Of a stretch of 64,000 bases of DNA, positions 8,047 through 17,020 are shown piece after piece. Within the stretch, counting starts at the first letter, position 1. Every line of letters starts with the position of its first letter. The position numbers and the translations under genes were made by a program. The notes beneath the pieces were generated by a model. The model did not search any database and was not told where the DNA came from. It was given only the letters and a program-made list of their open reading frames with translations. Origin of the DNA: Sphingomonas_O antarctica (lineage in GTDB: Bacteria > Pseudomonadota > Alphaproteobacteria > Sphingomonadales > Sphingomonadaceae); the NCBI RefSeq assembly GCF_965137005.1, contig NZ_CBCRXM010000012.1, positions 29,628 to 93,627 of the forward strand. The letters are read 5' to 3'.

Positions 8047-9474
8047 CTATTTCTTTTTGAATAATCCAGGCGGTGGGCCGCCCGCACCGCCGGGCATCTT
8101 GCCGCCCAGCATATTGGCCATGCCGCCCAGCGGATTGCCGCCGCCCATCATCGCCATCATCGCCTTGATGCCGCCCATCTTGCGCAACTTCTTCATCGCG
8201 CCCGACATGTCCTGATGCATTTTGAGGAGCTTGTTGACGTCCTGCACCGTCACGCCCGAACCCTTGGCGATGCGGATCTTGCGCTTGGCCTGGAGCAACT
8301 CGGGCTTGCTGCGTTCCTTGGGCGTCATCGATCCGATCATCGCGTCCATGCGCACCAGCAAACGATCCTCGACCGCGCCAGACGCCATCGCCGCCTGCGC
8401 CTGCTTCATGCCCGGGATCATCCCGGCCAGCGCGCCGAGCCCCCCCATATTCTGCATCTGCTTCAACTGGTTGCGCAGGTCATTGAGGTCGAACTGGCCC
8501 TTGGCGAACTTCGCCGCCATCGCCTCGGCGTCTTCCTGATTGACCGCCTCGGCGGCGCGTTCGACCAACGAGACAACGTCGCCCATGCCGAGAATGCGGC
8601 CGGCGACACGCTCGGGATGAAACGCCTCGAGCCCGTCCAGCTTTTCGCCGGTGCCAACGAACTTGATCGGCTTGCCCGTGACCGCGCGCATCGAAAGCGC
8701 CGCGCCGCCGCGCGCATCGCCGTCCATGCGGGTCAGCACGACGCCCGTCAGCGGCACCTGGTCGGAGAAGTTCTTTGCAACGTTGACTGCGTCCTGACCG
8801 GTCAGGCTGTCGACCACGAGCAGTGTCTCGGCCGGATTCGACGCCGCGGACACCGCGCGCATTTCGTCCATCAACGCCTGATCGACGTGGAGGCGACCGG
8901 CCGTGTCGAGCATGACCACATCGAAACCCTGCAGCTTCGCCGATTGCAGCGCGCGGCGCGCGATATCGACCGGCTGCTGCCCCTGCACGATCGGCAGCGT
9001 GGCGACGCCCGCCTGCTCGCCGAGCACCGCCAACTGCTCTTGCGCCGCCGGGCGATTGACGTCGAGCGACGCCATCAGCACCTTCTTGCCCTCGCGCGCC
9101 GACAACCGCTTGGCGATCTTGGCGGTGGTCGTGGTCTTGCCCGACCCCTGCAGCCCGACCATCATCACGACGGCAGGCGGCGTGACGTTCAGCTCCAGAT
9201 CGCTGGCATCGCTGCCCAGCATCTCGACCAGCGCGTCATGGACGATCTTGACGACCTGCTGCCCCGGCGTGACCGATCGCAGCACATCCTGACCGACGGC
9301 CTTTTCGGTCGCCTTGTCGATGAATTCGCGCACCACCGGCAGCGCGACATCGGCCTCGAGCAACGCGATCCGCACCTCGCGCATGGCCCCGCGAACGTCA
9401 TTCTCCGACAGCGCGCCGCGCCCGCGCAAGCCGGCGAAAACGCCGCTCAACCGGTCGCTCAGACTGTCGAACAT
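8047..9474 (-). CDS. ffh: Signal recognition particle protein Ffh
   Basis: 475 residues from ATG 9474 (MFDSLSDRLSGVF). SRP54 GTPase that binds signal peptides and 4.5S RNA and delivers ribosomes to FtsY. N domain residues ~1-85, G domain with P-loop GLQGSGKTTT, DTAGRLHVDQ and TRMDGDARGGAAL, then the Met-rich M domain ending in KMPGGAGGPPPG. The partner receptor gene ftsY is also in this window (13409). It is upstream of rpsP on the same strand, separated by two palindromes. Confidence 0.97.
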   Translation of the reverse strand: MFDSLSDRLSGVFAGLRGRGALSENDVRGAMREVRIALLEADVALPVVREFIDKATEKAVGQDVLRSVTPGQQVVKIVHDALVEMLGSDASDLELNVTPPAVVMMVGLQGSGKTTTTAKIAKRLSAREGKKVLMASLDVNRPAAQEQLAVLGEQAGVATLPIVQGQQPVDIARRALQSAKLQGFDVVMLDTAGRLHVDQALMDEMRAVSAASNPAETLLVVDSLTGQDAVNVAKNFSDQVPLTGVVLTRMDGDARGGAALSMRAVTGKPIKFVGTGEKLDGLEAFHPERVAGRILGMGDVVSLVERAAEAVNQEDAEAMAAKFAKGQFDLNDLRNQLKQMQNMGGLGALAGMIPGMKQAQAAMASGAVEDRLLVRMDAMIGSMTPKERSKPELLQAKRKIRIAKGSGVTVQDVNKLLKMHQDMSGAMKKLRKMGGIKAMMAMMGGGNPLGGMANMLGGKMPGGAGGPPPGLFKKK

Positions 9475-9638
9475 GGACCCATTCACTCCAACGCAAAAAA
9501 CGCCGGCGGACGAAACCTCGTCGGCCGGCGGCATCCGGGGATGCGCTTCGAATGATCGCGGCCCTATGGGTTTGGCAGGATTTCGTCAACCTTGTCGCTT
9601 AAACCGTCCTTGACGAGCGCGGGCCTATCGACCGCCTC

Positions 9639-11264
9639 ATGCAGGAAAAATCCGCTTCAGCCCGACCCGGTGCGCACCGCGAACTCAACAGCCGCAAGGA
9701 CGTTCTCACCGGCGGGATCGTCTTCGCCGCCCTGATCCTGTTCGTGTCGACGGGCAGCCGCGCCTTGAGTTCGGTCGTCAATTACCTGGCGGGGATCGGC
9801 GGTGGCGCCGACCGCGTGCTGGCCGTCGCCTTGGTGCTGAACATCGCCCTGATCCTGTTTGGCTGGCGTCGTCACCGCGACCTGACTCAGGAGGTTCACG
9901 AACGCCGCGCCGCCGAGGCCAGGGCGCAACTGCTCGCCAAGCGAGATCCGTTGACCGGCTTTTACAACCGCCGCGCGCTGGCCGAACAGGGTGAGCCGAT
10001 GCTGGCGACCGCCGCCGCGCAAGGGCGGGCGGTGGCGATGCTGTTGCTCGACCTCGATCACTTCAAGAACGTCAACGATGTCCACGGCCACGCAATCGGC
10101 GACGCGCTGCTGCAGGCGGCGGCCTCCGAAGTGGTGCAGGCCATGCCCGCCGACGCGTTCATCGCGCGGCTGGGCGGGGATGAATTCGCCTGCGCCTTCG
10201 CGTTCGACCTGGCCGATACGGGCTATGTCGAAACCGTCGCTCGCGCGGTCGTGGCGCGCCTCGCCCAGCCTTTCGCACTTGCGACGACGCACGTAAACGT
10301 TTCGGTTTCCGTCGGCATCGCGCGCTCCAGCGGCGAATGTCCGGACATGGACTCGCTGATGCGCTGTGCGGACATCGCGATGTATGCCGCGAAACAACAA
10401 GGCCGCAATCGCCACGTCTGGTTCGACATTTCGATGGAGCGCGAGCTTCAGGCGCGCAACGATATCGAGGCCGGGATGCGGCTCGCCATTCCGCGCGGTG
10501 AAATCGTGCCTTATTTCGAACAACAGATCGATCTCGTCACCGGCCGGTTGCAAGGGTTCGAAGTCCTCGCGCGCTGGAAACACCCGACGCGCGGCGTGCT
10601 CGAGCCCGAATCATTCCTGCCCATCGCGCATGACAGCGGGCTGATCGGCGATCTGTCGCTGGCGGTCATGCGCATGGCGCTGCGCGAGGCGCGCGATTGG
10701 GACCCGTCGCTGACCGTCTCGGTCAACATCGCGCCCGTGCAATTGAAGGACCCGTGGTTCGCGCAAAAACTGGTCAAGCTACTCACCGAAACCGGCTTTC
10801 CGGCGCACCGGCTGGAGGTCGAGATCACTGAGACATCGTTGTTCGAAAATCTCGCCACCGCGCAATCGATCGCCGCCAGCCTCAAGAACCAGGGCATCCG
10901 CCTCGCGCTCGACGATTTCGGCACCGGTTATTCCAGCCTGGCGCACCTCCGCGCGCTACCCTTCGATCGCATCAAGATCGACAAGAGCTTCGTCGTGTCG
11001 ATCCGAGACAATGCCGAATCGCGGGCCATCGTCAGCGCGATCACGCGGCTGGGCGACAGCCTCGGTCTGCCGATCACCGCCGAAGGGATCGAAAGCCGCG
11101 AAATCGAACAGGCATTGATCGACCTCGGCGTCCATCGCGGTCAGGGCTATTTTTACGGCCGCCCGATGCCGGTCGACACGACCCACTCGCTGCTGGCCGG
11201 GCGGAACCTTCTGCCCACGGCACGCGCACAGCGGGGGTATCAGGATTACGCACGGACGGGGTGA
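9639..11264 (+). CDS. Membrane GGDEF-EAL protein (cyclic di-GMP synthesis and breakdown)
   Basis: 541 residues. Two membrane helices (about 24-50 and 58-75) precede a GGDEF domain with LGGDEF intact and an EAL domain with its catalytic set present: E-V-L-A-R for the EAL signature, NIAPVQL, EITET, DDFGTGYSS, KIDKSF and AEGIE. Both halves therefore look capable of activity. I see no RxxD inhibitory site at the expected distance before GGDEF. No periplasmic sensor domain is present. It is flanked by ffh (divergent) and a repeat-rich gap before dapF. Target process unknown. Confidence 0.9.
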   Translation: MQEKSASARPGAHRELNSRKDVLTGGIVFAALILFVSTGSRALSSVVNYLAGIGGGADRVLAVALVLNIALILFGWRRHRDLTQEVHERRAAEARAQLLAKRDPLTGFYNRRALAEQGEPMLATAAAQGRAVAMLLLDLDHFKNVNDVHGHAIGDALLQAAASEVVQAMPADAFIARLGGDEFACAFAFDLADTGYVETVARAVVARLAQPFALATTHVNVSVSVGIARSSGECPDMDSLMRCADIAMYAAKQQGRNRHVWFDISMERELQARNDIEAGMRLAIPRGEIVPYFEQQIDLVTGRLQGFEVLARWKHPTRGVLEPESFLPIAHDSGLIGDLSLAVMRMALREARDWDPSLTVSVNIAPVQLKDPWFAQKLVKLLTETGFPAHRLEVEITETSLFENLATAQSIAASLKNQGIRLALDDFGTGYSSLAHLRALPFDRIKIDKSFVVSIRDNAESRAIVSAITRLGDSLGLPITAEGIESREIEQALIDLGVHRGQGYFYGRPMPVDTTHSLLAGRNLLPTARAQRGYQDYARTG

Positions 11265-11280
11265 TCCGGCTCTCCCCACC

Positions 11281-11400
11281 CTGGTGCTGCGCACCTGTCC
11301 CTCCCGCAAGCGGGAGGGACGNCTTGGATAGCGCTGAATCAGACGTCACTCCCTTTAGGGAGGGACAGCTCGCGCAGCGAGCAGGGTGGGNNGAGTCTCG
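11281..11400. repeat. Palindromic intergenic repeat with unresolved bases
   Basis: CCCTCCCG/CGGGAGGG (11299-11306 and 11311-11318) and further CTCCC/GGGAGGGAC blocks around the unresolved bases at 11322 and 11391-11392. The mix of short inverted repeats and Ns suggests a collapsed or poorly resolved repeat. It separates the GGDEF-EAL gene from dapF. Confidence 0.6.
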
Positions 11401-11445
11401 CGCAGGGGTGGGCAATCGGCCCCCGTCCCCCTATCTCGCCGCCAC

Positions 11446-12240
11446 ATGCGCTTCGCCTTCACCAAGATGCACGGCCTCGGCAACGATTTCGTCGTGATCG
11501 ACGCGCGCGAAACCCACGTGGCGATCGACGAATCGTCGGCACGCACCATCGCCGACCGCCACACCGGCATCGGCTGCGATCAACTGATCCTGCTCGAACC
11601 CAGCACCACCGCCGACGCAGTGATGCGCATCTGGAATCATGACGGCTCCGAAGTCGAAGCATGCGGCAACGCGACCCGCGCCGTCGCGCGGCTGATCGGC
11701 AAGCCAGCGACCGTCGAAACCGCTGGCGGCCTCCTGACACTCACGCCCAACGACAACGGCGCGACGGTCGACCTCGCTGCGCCACGCTTTGCATGGGACC
11801 AGATCCCGCTCGCCTACGCGATGGATGCGCAGAACCTGCCGCTCGCCTGGGACGACCTCGCCGATCCGTTCTGCGTCAATATCGGCAATCCGCATGCGGT
11901 GTTTTTCGTCGCGGATGTCGATGCGGTCGATCTCGCCCGCCTCGGCCCATTAATCGAGCACGATTCCGTTTTCCCTCAGCGCGTCAATGTTGGCGTCGCG
12001 CAAGTGACCGGCTCCGCATCGCTCAAGGTCCGCGTATGGGAACGCGGTGCTGGCCTGACGCGCGCTTGCGGGACGGGCGCCTGTGCCGCCGCGATTGCCG
12101 CGATCAAGCGCAAGCTGGTCACGTCGCCCGTCACCGTCACGCTCCCCGGCGGCGACCTGACCATCGCCTGGGACGGTGGCGCAATCGCCATGTCCGGCCC
12201 GGCGACCTTCGTGTTCTCGGGCACTGCCGACATCGCATGA
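11446..12240 (+). CDS. dapF: Diaminopimelate epimerase
   Basis: 264 residues from ATG 11446 (MRFAFTKMHGLGNDF). Interconverts LL- and meso-diaminopimelate for lysine and peptidoglycan synthesis. Both catalytic cysteines are present, in EACGNATR and RACGTGACA. Length is typical. A longer frame runs through unresolved bases upstream and is not supported. Its stop overlaps the mtaB start (ATGA), beginning a tightly packed run that continues to ftsY and yciB. Confidence 0.97.
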   Translation: MRFAFTKMHGLGNDFVVIDARETHVAIDESSARTIADRHTGIGCDQLILLEPSTTADAVMRIWNHDGSEVEACGNATRAVARLIGKPATVETAGGLLTLTPNDNGATVDLAAPRFAWDQIPLAYAMDAQNLPLAWDDLADPFCVNIGNPHAVFFVADVDAVDLARLGPLIEHDSVFPQRVNVGVAQVTGSASLKVRVWERGAGLTRACGTGACAAAIAAIKRKLVTSPVTVTLPGGDLTIAWDGGAIAMSGPATFVFSGTADIA

Positions 12241-13412
12241 TCGACGTCATCAATCACGGTTGCCGCCTCAACATCGCCGAGGGTGAAGCGATCCGCACGC
12301 TCGCAGCGCCGCTGGGCAGCGCGACGATCATCAACAGCTGCGCCGTCACCAACGAAAGCGTCCGCCAGGCGCGACAGGCCGCCCGCGGCGCCTTTCGCAC
12401 CGACCCGTCACGCCCGGTTATCGTCACCGGCTGTGCCGCGACCAGCGATGCCGCCGCCTTCGCCGCCATGCCCGAAGTCGCGCGCGTGGTCCCCGTCGCC
12501 GACAAGCTCGCGCCCGCCACATGGGGGGGCACAGGCCCACTAAACCGCAAACCCGTCGTCTCCGGCCTCGACCACGCCCGCGCCTTCGTCGAAGTCCAGA
12601 CCGGCTGCGACCACAGCTGCACCTTCTGCATCATCACGCACGCCCGCGGCCCCAATCGCAGCTTCGCCCCAGCCGACATCGTCCGCGCCATCGCCGAACG
12701 CGTCGAGGCCGGCTGCCACGAAGCCGTCCTCACCGGCGTCGATACGACCAGCTACGAGGGCGGCCTCGGCCACCTCGTCCGCACGATCCTGCGCGAAGTG
12801 CCGACCCTCTCGCGCTTGCGCCTGTCATCGCTCGATCCGGCAGGCATCGACCCCATCCTGTTCGCACTGTTCGCGGAGGAAGACCGGCTGATGCCGCACC
12901 TCCATCTCTCGCTCCAATCGGGCGACGACCTCATCCTCAAGCGCATGAAACGCCGTCACTCGCGCGCTCAAGCCATCGCGCTCGTCGCCGCGCTCAAGGC
13001 CGAGCGCGACATTGCCGTCGGCGCCGACCTCATCGCCGGCTTCCCCACCGAAAGCGAAACCGCCCACGCCAACTCTCTCGCGATCCTCGACGAATGCAAC
13101 GTCGTGCACCCGCACATCTTCCCCTTTTCGCCGCGCACCTCTACGCCCGCCGCGCGCATGCCCCAGCTTTCCCATGACATCGTCCGCAGCCGTGCCGCCG
13201 AACTGCGCCACGCCGCCGAAACGCGCCGCACTGTCTGGCTCGACGACAAAGTCGGCCAAACCGCGACGATGCTCATCGAACGCGACGGCCGATCGGGTCA
13301 CCTCCCCGATTTCGCCAGCGCGCGCCTCACCATGCCCGTCGCACCCAACACCCTCCTCCCGGTCCGCCTCACCGGCCGCGACGGCACCCGCCTGATCGCC
13401 CAACCCGCATGA
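12237..13412 (+). CDS. mtaB: tRNA t6A37 methylthiotransferase MtaB
   Basis: 391 residues from ATG 12237. A radical-SAM methylthiotransferase that turns t6A into ms2t6A at tRNA position 37. The N-terminal UPF0004 domain holds three cluster cysteines (NHGCRLN, NSCAVT, TGCAA), the radical-SAM motif is CDHSCTFC near residue 125, and a TRAM-like C-terminus follows. The family member is assigned from the short N-terminal start and dapF/ftsY neighbours, a common alphaproteobacterial order. Overlaps dapF and ftsY by 4 bases each, so translation is coupled. Confidence 0.92.
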   Translation: MIDVINHGCRLNIAEGEAIRTLAAPLGSATIINSCAVTNESVRQARQAARGAFRTDPSRPVIVTGCAATSDAAAFAAMPEVARVVPVADKLAPATWGGTGPLNRKPVVSGLDHARAFVEVQTGCDHSCTFCIITHARGPNRSFAPADIVRAIAERVEAGCHEAVLTGVDTTSYEGGLGHLVRTILREVPTLSRLRLSSLDPAGIDPILFALFAEEDRLMPHLHLSLQSGDDLILKRMKRRHSRAQAIALVAALKAERDIAVGADLIAGFPTESETAHANSLAILDECNVVHPHIFPFSPRTSTPAARMPQLSHDIVRSRAAELRHAAETRRTVWLDDKVGQTATMLIERDGRSGHLPDFASARLTMPVAPNTLLPVRLTGRDGTRLIAQPA

Positions 13413-14332
13413 GCAGTTGGCGCGAACGCCTGTTCGGCGGGTTCAAGAAAACCTCCGAACGGATCACCGAAAATCTGGCGACCGCCGTGGTCGCGACATC
13501 CGCCACGCTCGATGCGCAGTCGCTGGACGAAGTCGAGGAAGCGCTGATCGCTTCCGACCTCGGCCCGGCCACCGCCGCGCGGATCCGCGAACGCCTCGCC
13601 AACACCAAATTCGAACGCGGCGTCGGTGAAGCCGAAGTCCGCCGCGTCATGGCCGACGAGATCGAACGCGTCCTCGCGCCGGTCGCCGAGCCGCTCGAAA
13701 TCACCGCTTTCCCCCGCCCGCACATCATCCTCGTCGTCGGCGTCAACGGGTCGGGGAAGACCACGACCATCGCCAAGCTCGCGCACCTGCTCCAGGAACA
13801 GGATTACAGCATCATGCTCGCGGCCGGGGACACCTTCCGCGCCGCCGCCATCGGTCAGCTCAAGACCTGGGCCGACCGCATCGGAGTCCCCTTAATCTCC
13901 GGCAATCAGGGCGCCGACGCCGCCGGCCTGGTGTGGGACGCGGTCAAGGCCGCGACCGAAGCCGGCGTGGACGTGCTCATCGTCGATACCGCCGGTCGCC
14001 TGCAAAACCGCCGCGAGTTGATGGACGAACTGGCGAAAGTCCGCCGCGTCCTCGGTCGCATCAACCCCGAAGCGCCGCACGATGTCGTCCTCGTTCTCGA
14101 CGCCTCGAACGGCCAGAACGCGCTTTCGCAAATCGAGATATTCCGCGAAGTCGCCGGCGTCACCGGCCTCGTCATGACCAAGCTCGACGGCTCAGCCCGC
14201 GGCGGCGTCCTCGTCGCGGCGGCGGAGAAATTCGGCCTGCCGATCCACGCTGTCGGCGTCGGTGAAACCATCGACGACCTCCGCCCGTTCGACCCGCGCG
14301 AACTCGCCGAAGCCATCTCAGGAGCGCGTTGA
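13409..14332 (+). CDS. ftsY: Signal recognition particle receptor FtsY
   Basis: 307 residues from ATG 13409, overlapping the mtaB stop. The short N-terminus (SWRERLFGGFKKTSERI) is the membrane-targeting amphipathic helix of the A-less type found in alphaproteobacteria. The NG domain has P-loop GVNGSGKTTT, DTAGRLQNR and TKLDGSARGG. It docks the Ffh-ribosome complex at the membrane. The yciB start follows the stop directly. Confidence 0.97.
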   Translation: MSSWRERLFGGFKKTSERITENLATAVVATSATLDAQSLDEVEEALIASDLGPATAARIRERLANTKFERGVGEAEVRRVMADEIERVLAPVAEPLEITAFPRPHIILVVGVNGSGKTTTIAKLAHLLQEQDYSIMLAAGDTFRAAAIGQLKTWADRIGVPLISGNQGADAAGLVWDAVKAATEAGVDVLIVDTAGRLQNRRELMDELAKVRRVLGRINPEAPHDVVLVLDASNGQNALSQIEIFREVAGVTGLVMTKLDGSARGGVLVAAAEKFGLPIHAVGVGETIDDLRPFDPRELAEAISGAR

Positions 14333-14908
14333 ATGCCCGATACGAAACCGCGTCCCGCCTGGCTGCCCTTCGCCATCGATTACGCGCCGCTGATCCTGTT
14401 CTTCGTCGTCTACAAGACGGTCGGCGTGTTTGCCGGGACGATGGCGTTCATGCTTGCGATCGTCGCCGCGGTGCTCGCATCGAAAATTCTGCTCGGCCGC
14501 GTGTCGCCGATGCTGTGGCTGTCGGCGATCCTCGTCGTCGGCTTCGGCGCGCTGACGATCTGGTTTCACGACGAACGGTTTATCCAGATCAAGCCGACGA
14601 TCATCTATGCCGGCCTCGGCGTGCTGCTGCTGGGCGGAGTCGCGCTGCGCAAGCCGCTGATCAAATACGTCCTAGAAGCCGGTCTCGACGGGTTGAGCGA
14701 TCGCGGCTGGCTGCTGCTCAGCCGGAACTGGGGACTGTTCTTCATTACGATGGCGGTGCTCAACGAAATCATGCGCCACATGCTCAGCTTCGACACTTGG
14801 CTGACGCTCAAGGTCTGGGCGCTGATTCCACTGTCATTGGCGTTCGGCGCATCGCAAATTCCGATGATGACGCGCGAAGGGCTGGCGGTCGCGCCCGACA
14901 AGCCTTAG
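14333..14908 (+). CDS. yciB: Septation protein A / inner membrane protein YciB
   Basis: 191 residues with five or six hydrophobic helices. Matches the IspZ/YciB family: IDYAPLILFFVVYK at the start, KPTIIYAGLGVLLL in the middle and NWGLFFITMAVLNE near residue 130. Required for normal septation or envelope integrity in several bacteria; the mechanism is unclear. It begins immediately after ftsY and is clearly in the same operon. Confidence 0.92.
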   Translation: MPDTKPRPAWLPFAIDYAPLILFFVVYKTVGVFAGTMAFMLAIVAAVLASKILLGRVSPMLWLSAILVVGFGALTIWFHDERFIQIKPTIIYAGLGVLLLGGVALRKPLIKYVLEAGLDGLSDRGWLLLSRNWGLFFITMAVLNEIMRHMLSFDTWLTLKVWALIPLSLAFGASQIPMMTREGLAVAPDKP

Positions 14909-14936
14909 CGCCGTTGCAAATCAACAGGAGACGATC

Positions 14937-15563
14937 ATGGTTCGCAACGCGCTCATCCTCCTCGCCGCGCTCGCCGTTCCGGCAGTCGCGCAAGCCCCGC
15001 AAATGCCAAAGACCGCGCCCGGCGCGCCCGACGCCAAACGCGTTCAGGCCGGGACGTACAAGGTCGATCCCAACCACACGCAGGTGCTGTTCGAAATCAA
15101 CCATCTGGGCTTCAGCGAATATAGCGGCATGTTCGTCGAACCTTCCGGTACCCTGACGCTCGATCCTGCCCATCCCGCCGCGGCCAAGGTCGACATCGCC
15201 TTCCCCATCGCCAAGGTTCGCACCACCGTCGCCGGTCTCGATGCGCATCTCCAGACACCCGACTTCTTCGATGCCGCCAAATTCCCCGAAGGCCGCTTCG
15301 TCTCGACCAGGATCGTCGCCACGGGCACGACCGCGACGATTTCGGGCGATCTGACCATTCACGGCGTCACCAAACCGGTCACGCTCAACGCGCGCTTCAT
15401 CGGCGCGGGCACGATGGCGATGGGCGGCCCGGCCAAGCTCAACATCGGTTTCCAGGCGACCACGACGATCAAGCGCAGCGACTGGGGCATGTCGATGGGA
15501 ATTCCCCTGGTCGGGGACACCGTGAAGCTGACGATCAATGCCGCCTTCGCCAAGGAAGGTTGA
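14937..15563 (+). CDS. Secreted YceI-family protein
   Basis: 208 residues with a signal peptide cut near AVAQA. The YceI lipocalin-like barrel is recognisable: YKVDPNHTQVLFEINHLGFSEY, DAAKFPEGRF and SGDLTIHGVTKPVTL. Family members bind amphipathic lipids such as polyprenyl chains in the periplasm. It follows yciB by 28 bases and has a ribosome binding site (AGGAGA) 6 bases before ATG. Specific ligand unknown. Confidence 0.9.
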   Translation: MVRNALILLAALAVPAVAQAPQMPKTAPGAPDAKRVQAGTYKVDPNHTQVLFEINHLGFSEYSGMFVEPSGTLTLDPAHPAAAKVDIAFPIAKVRTTVAGLDAHLQTPDFFDAAKFPEGRFVSTRIVATGTTATISGDLTIHGVTKPVTLNARFIGAGTMAMGGPAKLNIGFQATTTIKRSDWGMSMGIPLVGDTVKLTINAAFAKEG

Positions 15564-15597
15564 CGCAACAGGTACGCCGCATGTGCGTTCGGCGCGC

Positions 15598-15852
15598 ATG
15601 ACCTTTGTCGATCTTCTGCAATATTATGGCGCCGCGGCGGGCGTGATCGCCGCCGCCGTCGTCAGCCTCGATCTCGGCCGCCGTCCGACCGGCTGGGCCT
15701 TCGTCCTGTTCGTCACGTCCTCAATCGCGCTGATCGCCTGGGGTTTTCTCGGCCCGGATGCCAAAGGGATCGGCTGGCAGAACATGGTCCTGTTGGTGAT
15801 CAATGCGATCGGCGTGTATCGCTACCTTGTCCGCAAGGCTCCGCCGCAATAG
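15598..15852 (+). CDS. Small membrane protein, unknown function
   Basis: 84 residues from ATG 15598 (MTFVDLLQYYGAAAGV). Three hydrophobic helices, about 8-22, 33-51 and 59-75, with short polar loops. Resembles small uncharacterised membrane proteins common in sphingomonads. It begins 34 bases after the YceI gene and may share its transcript. Upstream in-frame codons read through the YceI gene and are not needed. Confidence 0.7.
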   Translation: MTFVDLLQYYGAAAGVIAAAVVSLDLGRRPTGWAFVLFVTSSIALIAWGFLGPDAKGIGWQNMVLLVINAIGVYRYLVRKAPPQ

Positions 15853-15883
15853 GTTTCGCTCCAAAACCAAGAATCGGGGATGA

Positions 15884-16861
15884 TTGCCTGTGGCGCTACC
15901 ACCAATTTTCGACACGCTGCGCCTGCCCGTCATCGGCTCACCGCTGTTTATCGTTTCGGGTCCGGAACTGGTCATCGCCCAATGCAAGGCGGGCATCGTC
16001 GGCAGCTTCCCCGCGCTCAATGCGCGCCCGCAAACCCTGCTCGACGAATGGCTGCACCGCATCACCGAAGAATTGTCGGCGTGGAACCGCGATAATCCGG
16101 ACAAGCCCGCCGCGCCGTTCGCGGTCAACCAGATCGTCCATAAATCGAACGACCGGCTCGAAGCCGATTTGTCGACTTGCGCCAAATGGCAGGTGCCGAT
16201 CGTCATCACCTCGCTCGGCGCACGCGAAGATCTCAACACGGCGGTGCACGCCTGGGGCGGCATCACGCTGCATGATGTGATCAACAACCGGTTTGCGCAC
16301 AAGGCGCTGGAAAAGGGCGCCGACGGGCTGATCCCCGTCGCGTCGGGCGCGGGCGGCCATGCCGGCACGCAGTCGCCGTTCGCGCTGATGACTGAGATTC
16401 GCGAGTGGTTCGATGGGCCGGTCGCACTGTCGGGCGCCATCGGTCATGGTCGCTCGGTCCTCGCCGCCCAGGCTACCGGCGCCGACCTCGCCTATATCGG
16501 CAGCGCTTTTATCGCCACGACCGAGGCCAATGCCGATCAGGGTTACAAGGACGGCATCGTCGCGGGTCAGGCCGCCGACATCGTCTATTCGAACCTGTTC
16601 ACCGGTGTGCACGGCAACTACCTACGCCAATCGATCGAGGCGGCGGGGCTCGACCCCGAAAACCTGCCCGAGGGCGACTACAAGACCATGGACTTCGGCG
16701 GCGGTAATTCGTCCAAGTCGAAGGCGTGGCGCGACATCTGGGGTTCGGGCCAGGGCATCGGCGCGGTCAAGGCGAGTCAGACGGTCGCCGAATTCGTCGC
16801 GCGCCTGACCGCCGAGTATCGCCAGGCCAAGGCCGATCTCGACGCGAAGTACCGCGACTGA
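15884..16861 (+). CDS. NAD(P)H-dependent flavin oxidoreductase / nitronate monooxygenase
   Basis: 325 residues from TTG 15884; GTG 15890 is an equally possible start. The TIM-barrel NMO family is clear: PVIGSPLFIVSGPELVIAQ, GLIPVASGAGGHAG (phosphate and flavin binding, with the histidine of the GGHAG motif), SGAIGHGRSVLAA and AYIGSAFIATTEA. Binds FMN and oxidises nitronates or a related substrate. Single-gene context between a small membrane protein and an acyl-CoA ligase. Confidence 0.9.
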   Translation: MPVALPPIFDTLRLPVIGSPLFIVSGPELVIAQCKAGIVGSFPALNARPQTLLDEWLHRITEELSAWNRDNPDKPAAPFAVNQIVHKSNDRLEADLSTCAKWQVPIVITSLGAREDLNTAVHAWGGITLHDVINNRFAHKALEKGADGLIPVASGAGGHAGTQSPFALMTEIREWFDGPVALSGAIGHGRSVLAAQATGADLAYIGSAFIATTEANADQGYKDGIVAGQAADIVYSNLFTGVHGNYLRQSIEAAGLDPENLPEGDYKTMDFGGGNSSKSKAWRDIWGSGQGIGAVKASQTVAEFVARLTAEYRQAKADLDAKYRD

Positions 16862-17020
16862 CCGGCCAACATAAAAGCCTGTCCTACACCCTGCTTCGCT
16901 TGATAGGTGTCCGCCGATGTCCTTGACTTCCCTTGTCCGTTCACCTGCCTCACGGACGGTTCGGAGGGGACTTTGTCGGATGACGGTGTGTCACCTTTGT
17001 CACCTTAAAGCGGTTTCAGC

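Noticed and set aside
8215..9555. 446-codon plus-strand frame opposite ffh
   Set aside because: Antisense to a core gene, His/Arg-rich composition typical of shadow frames.
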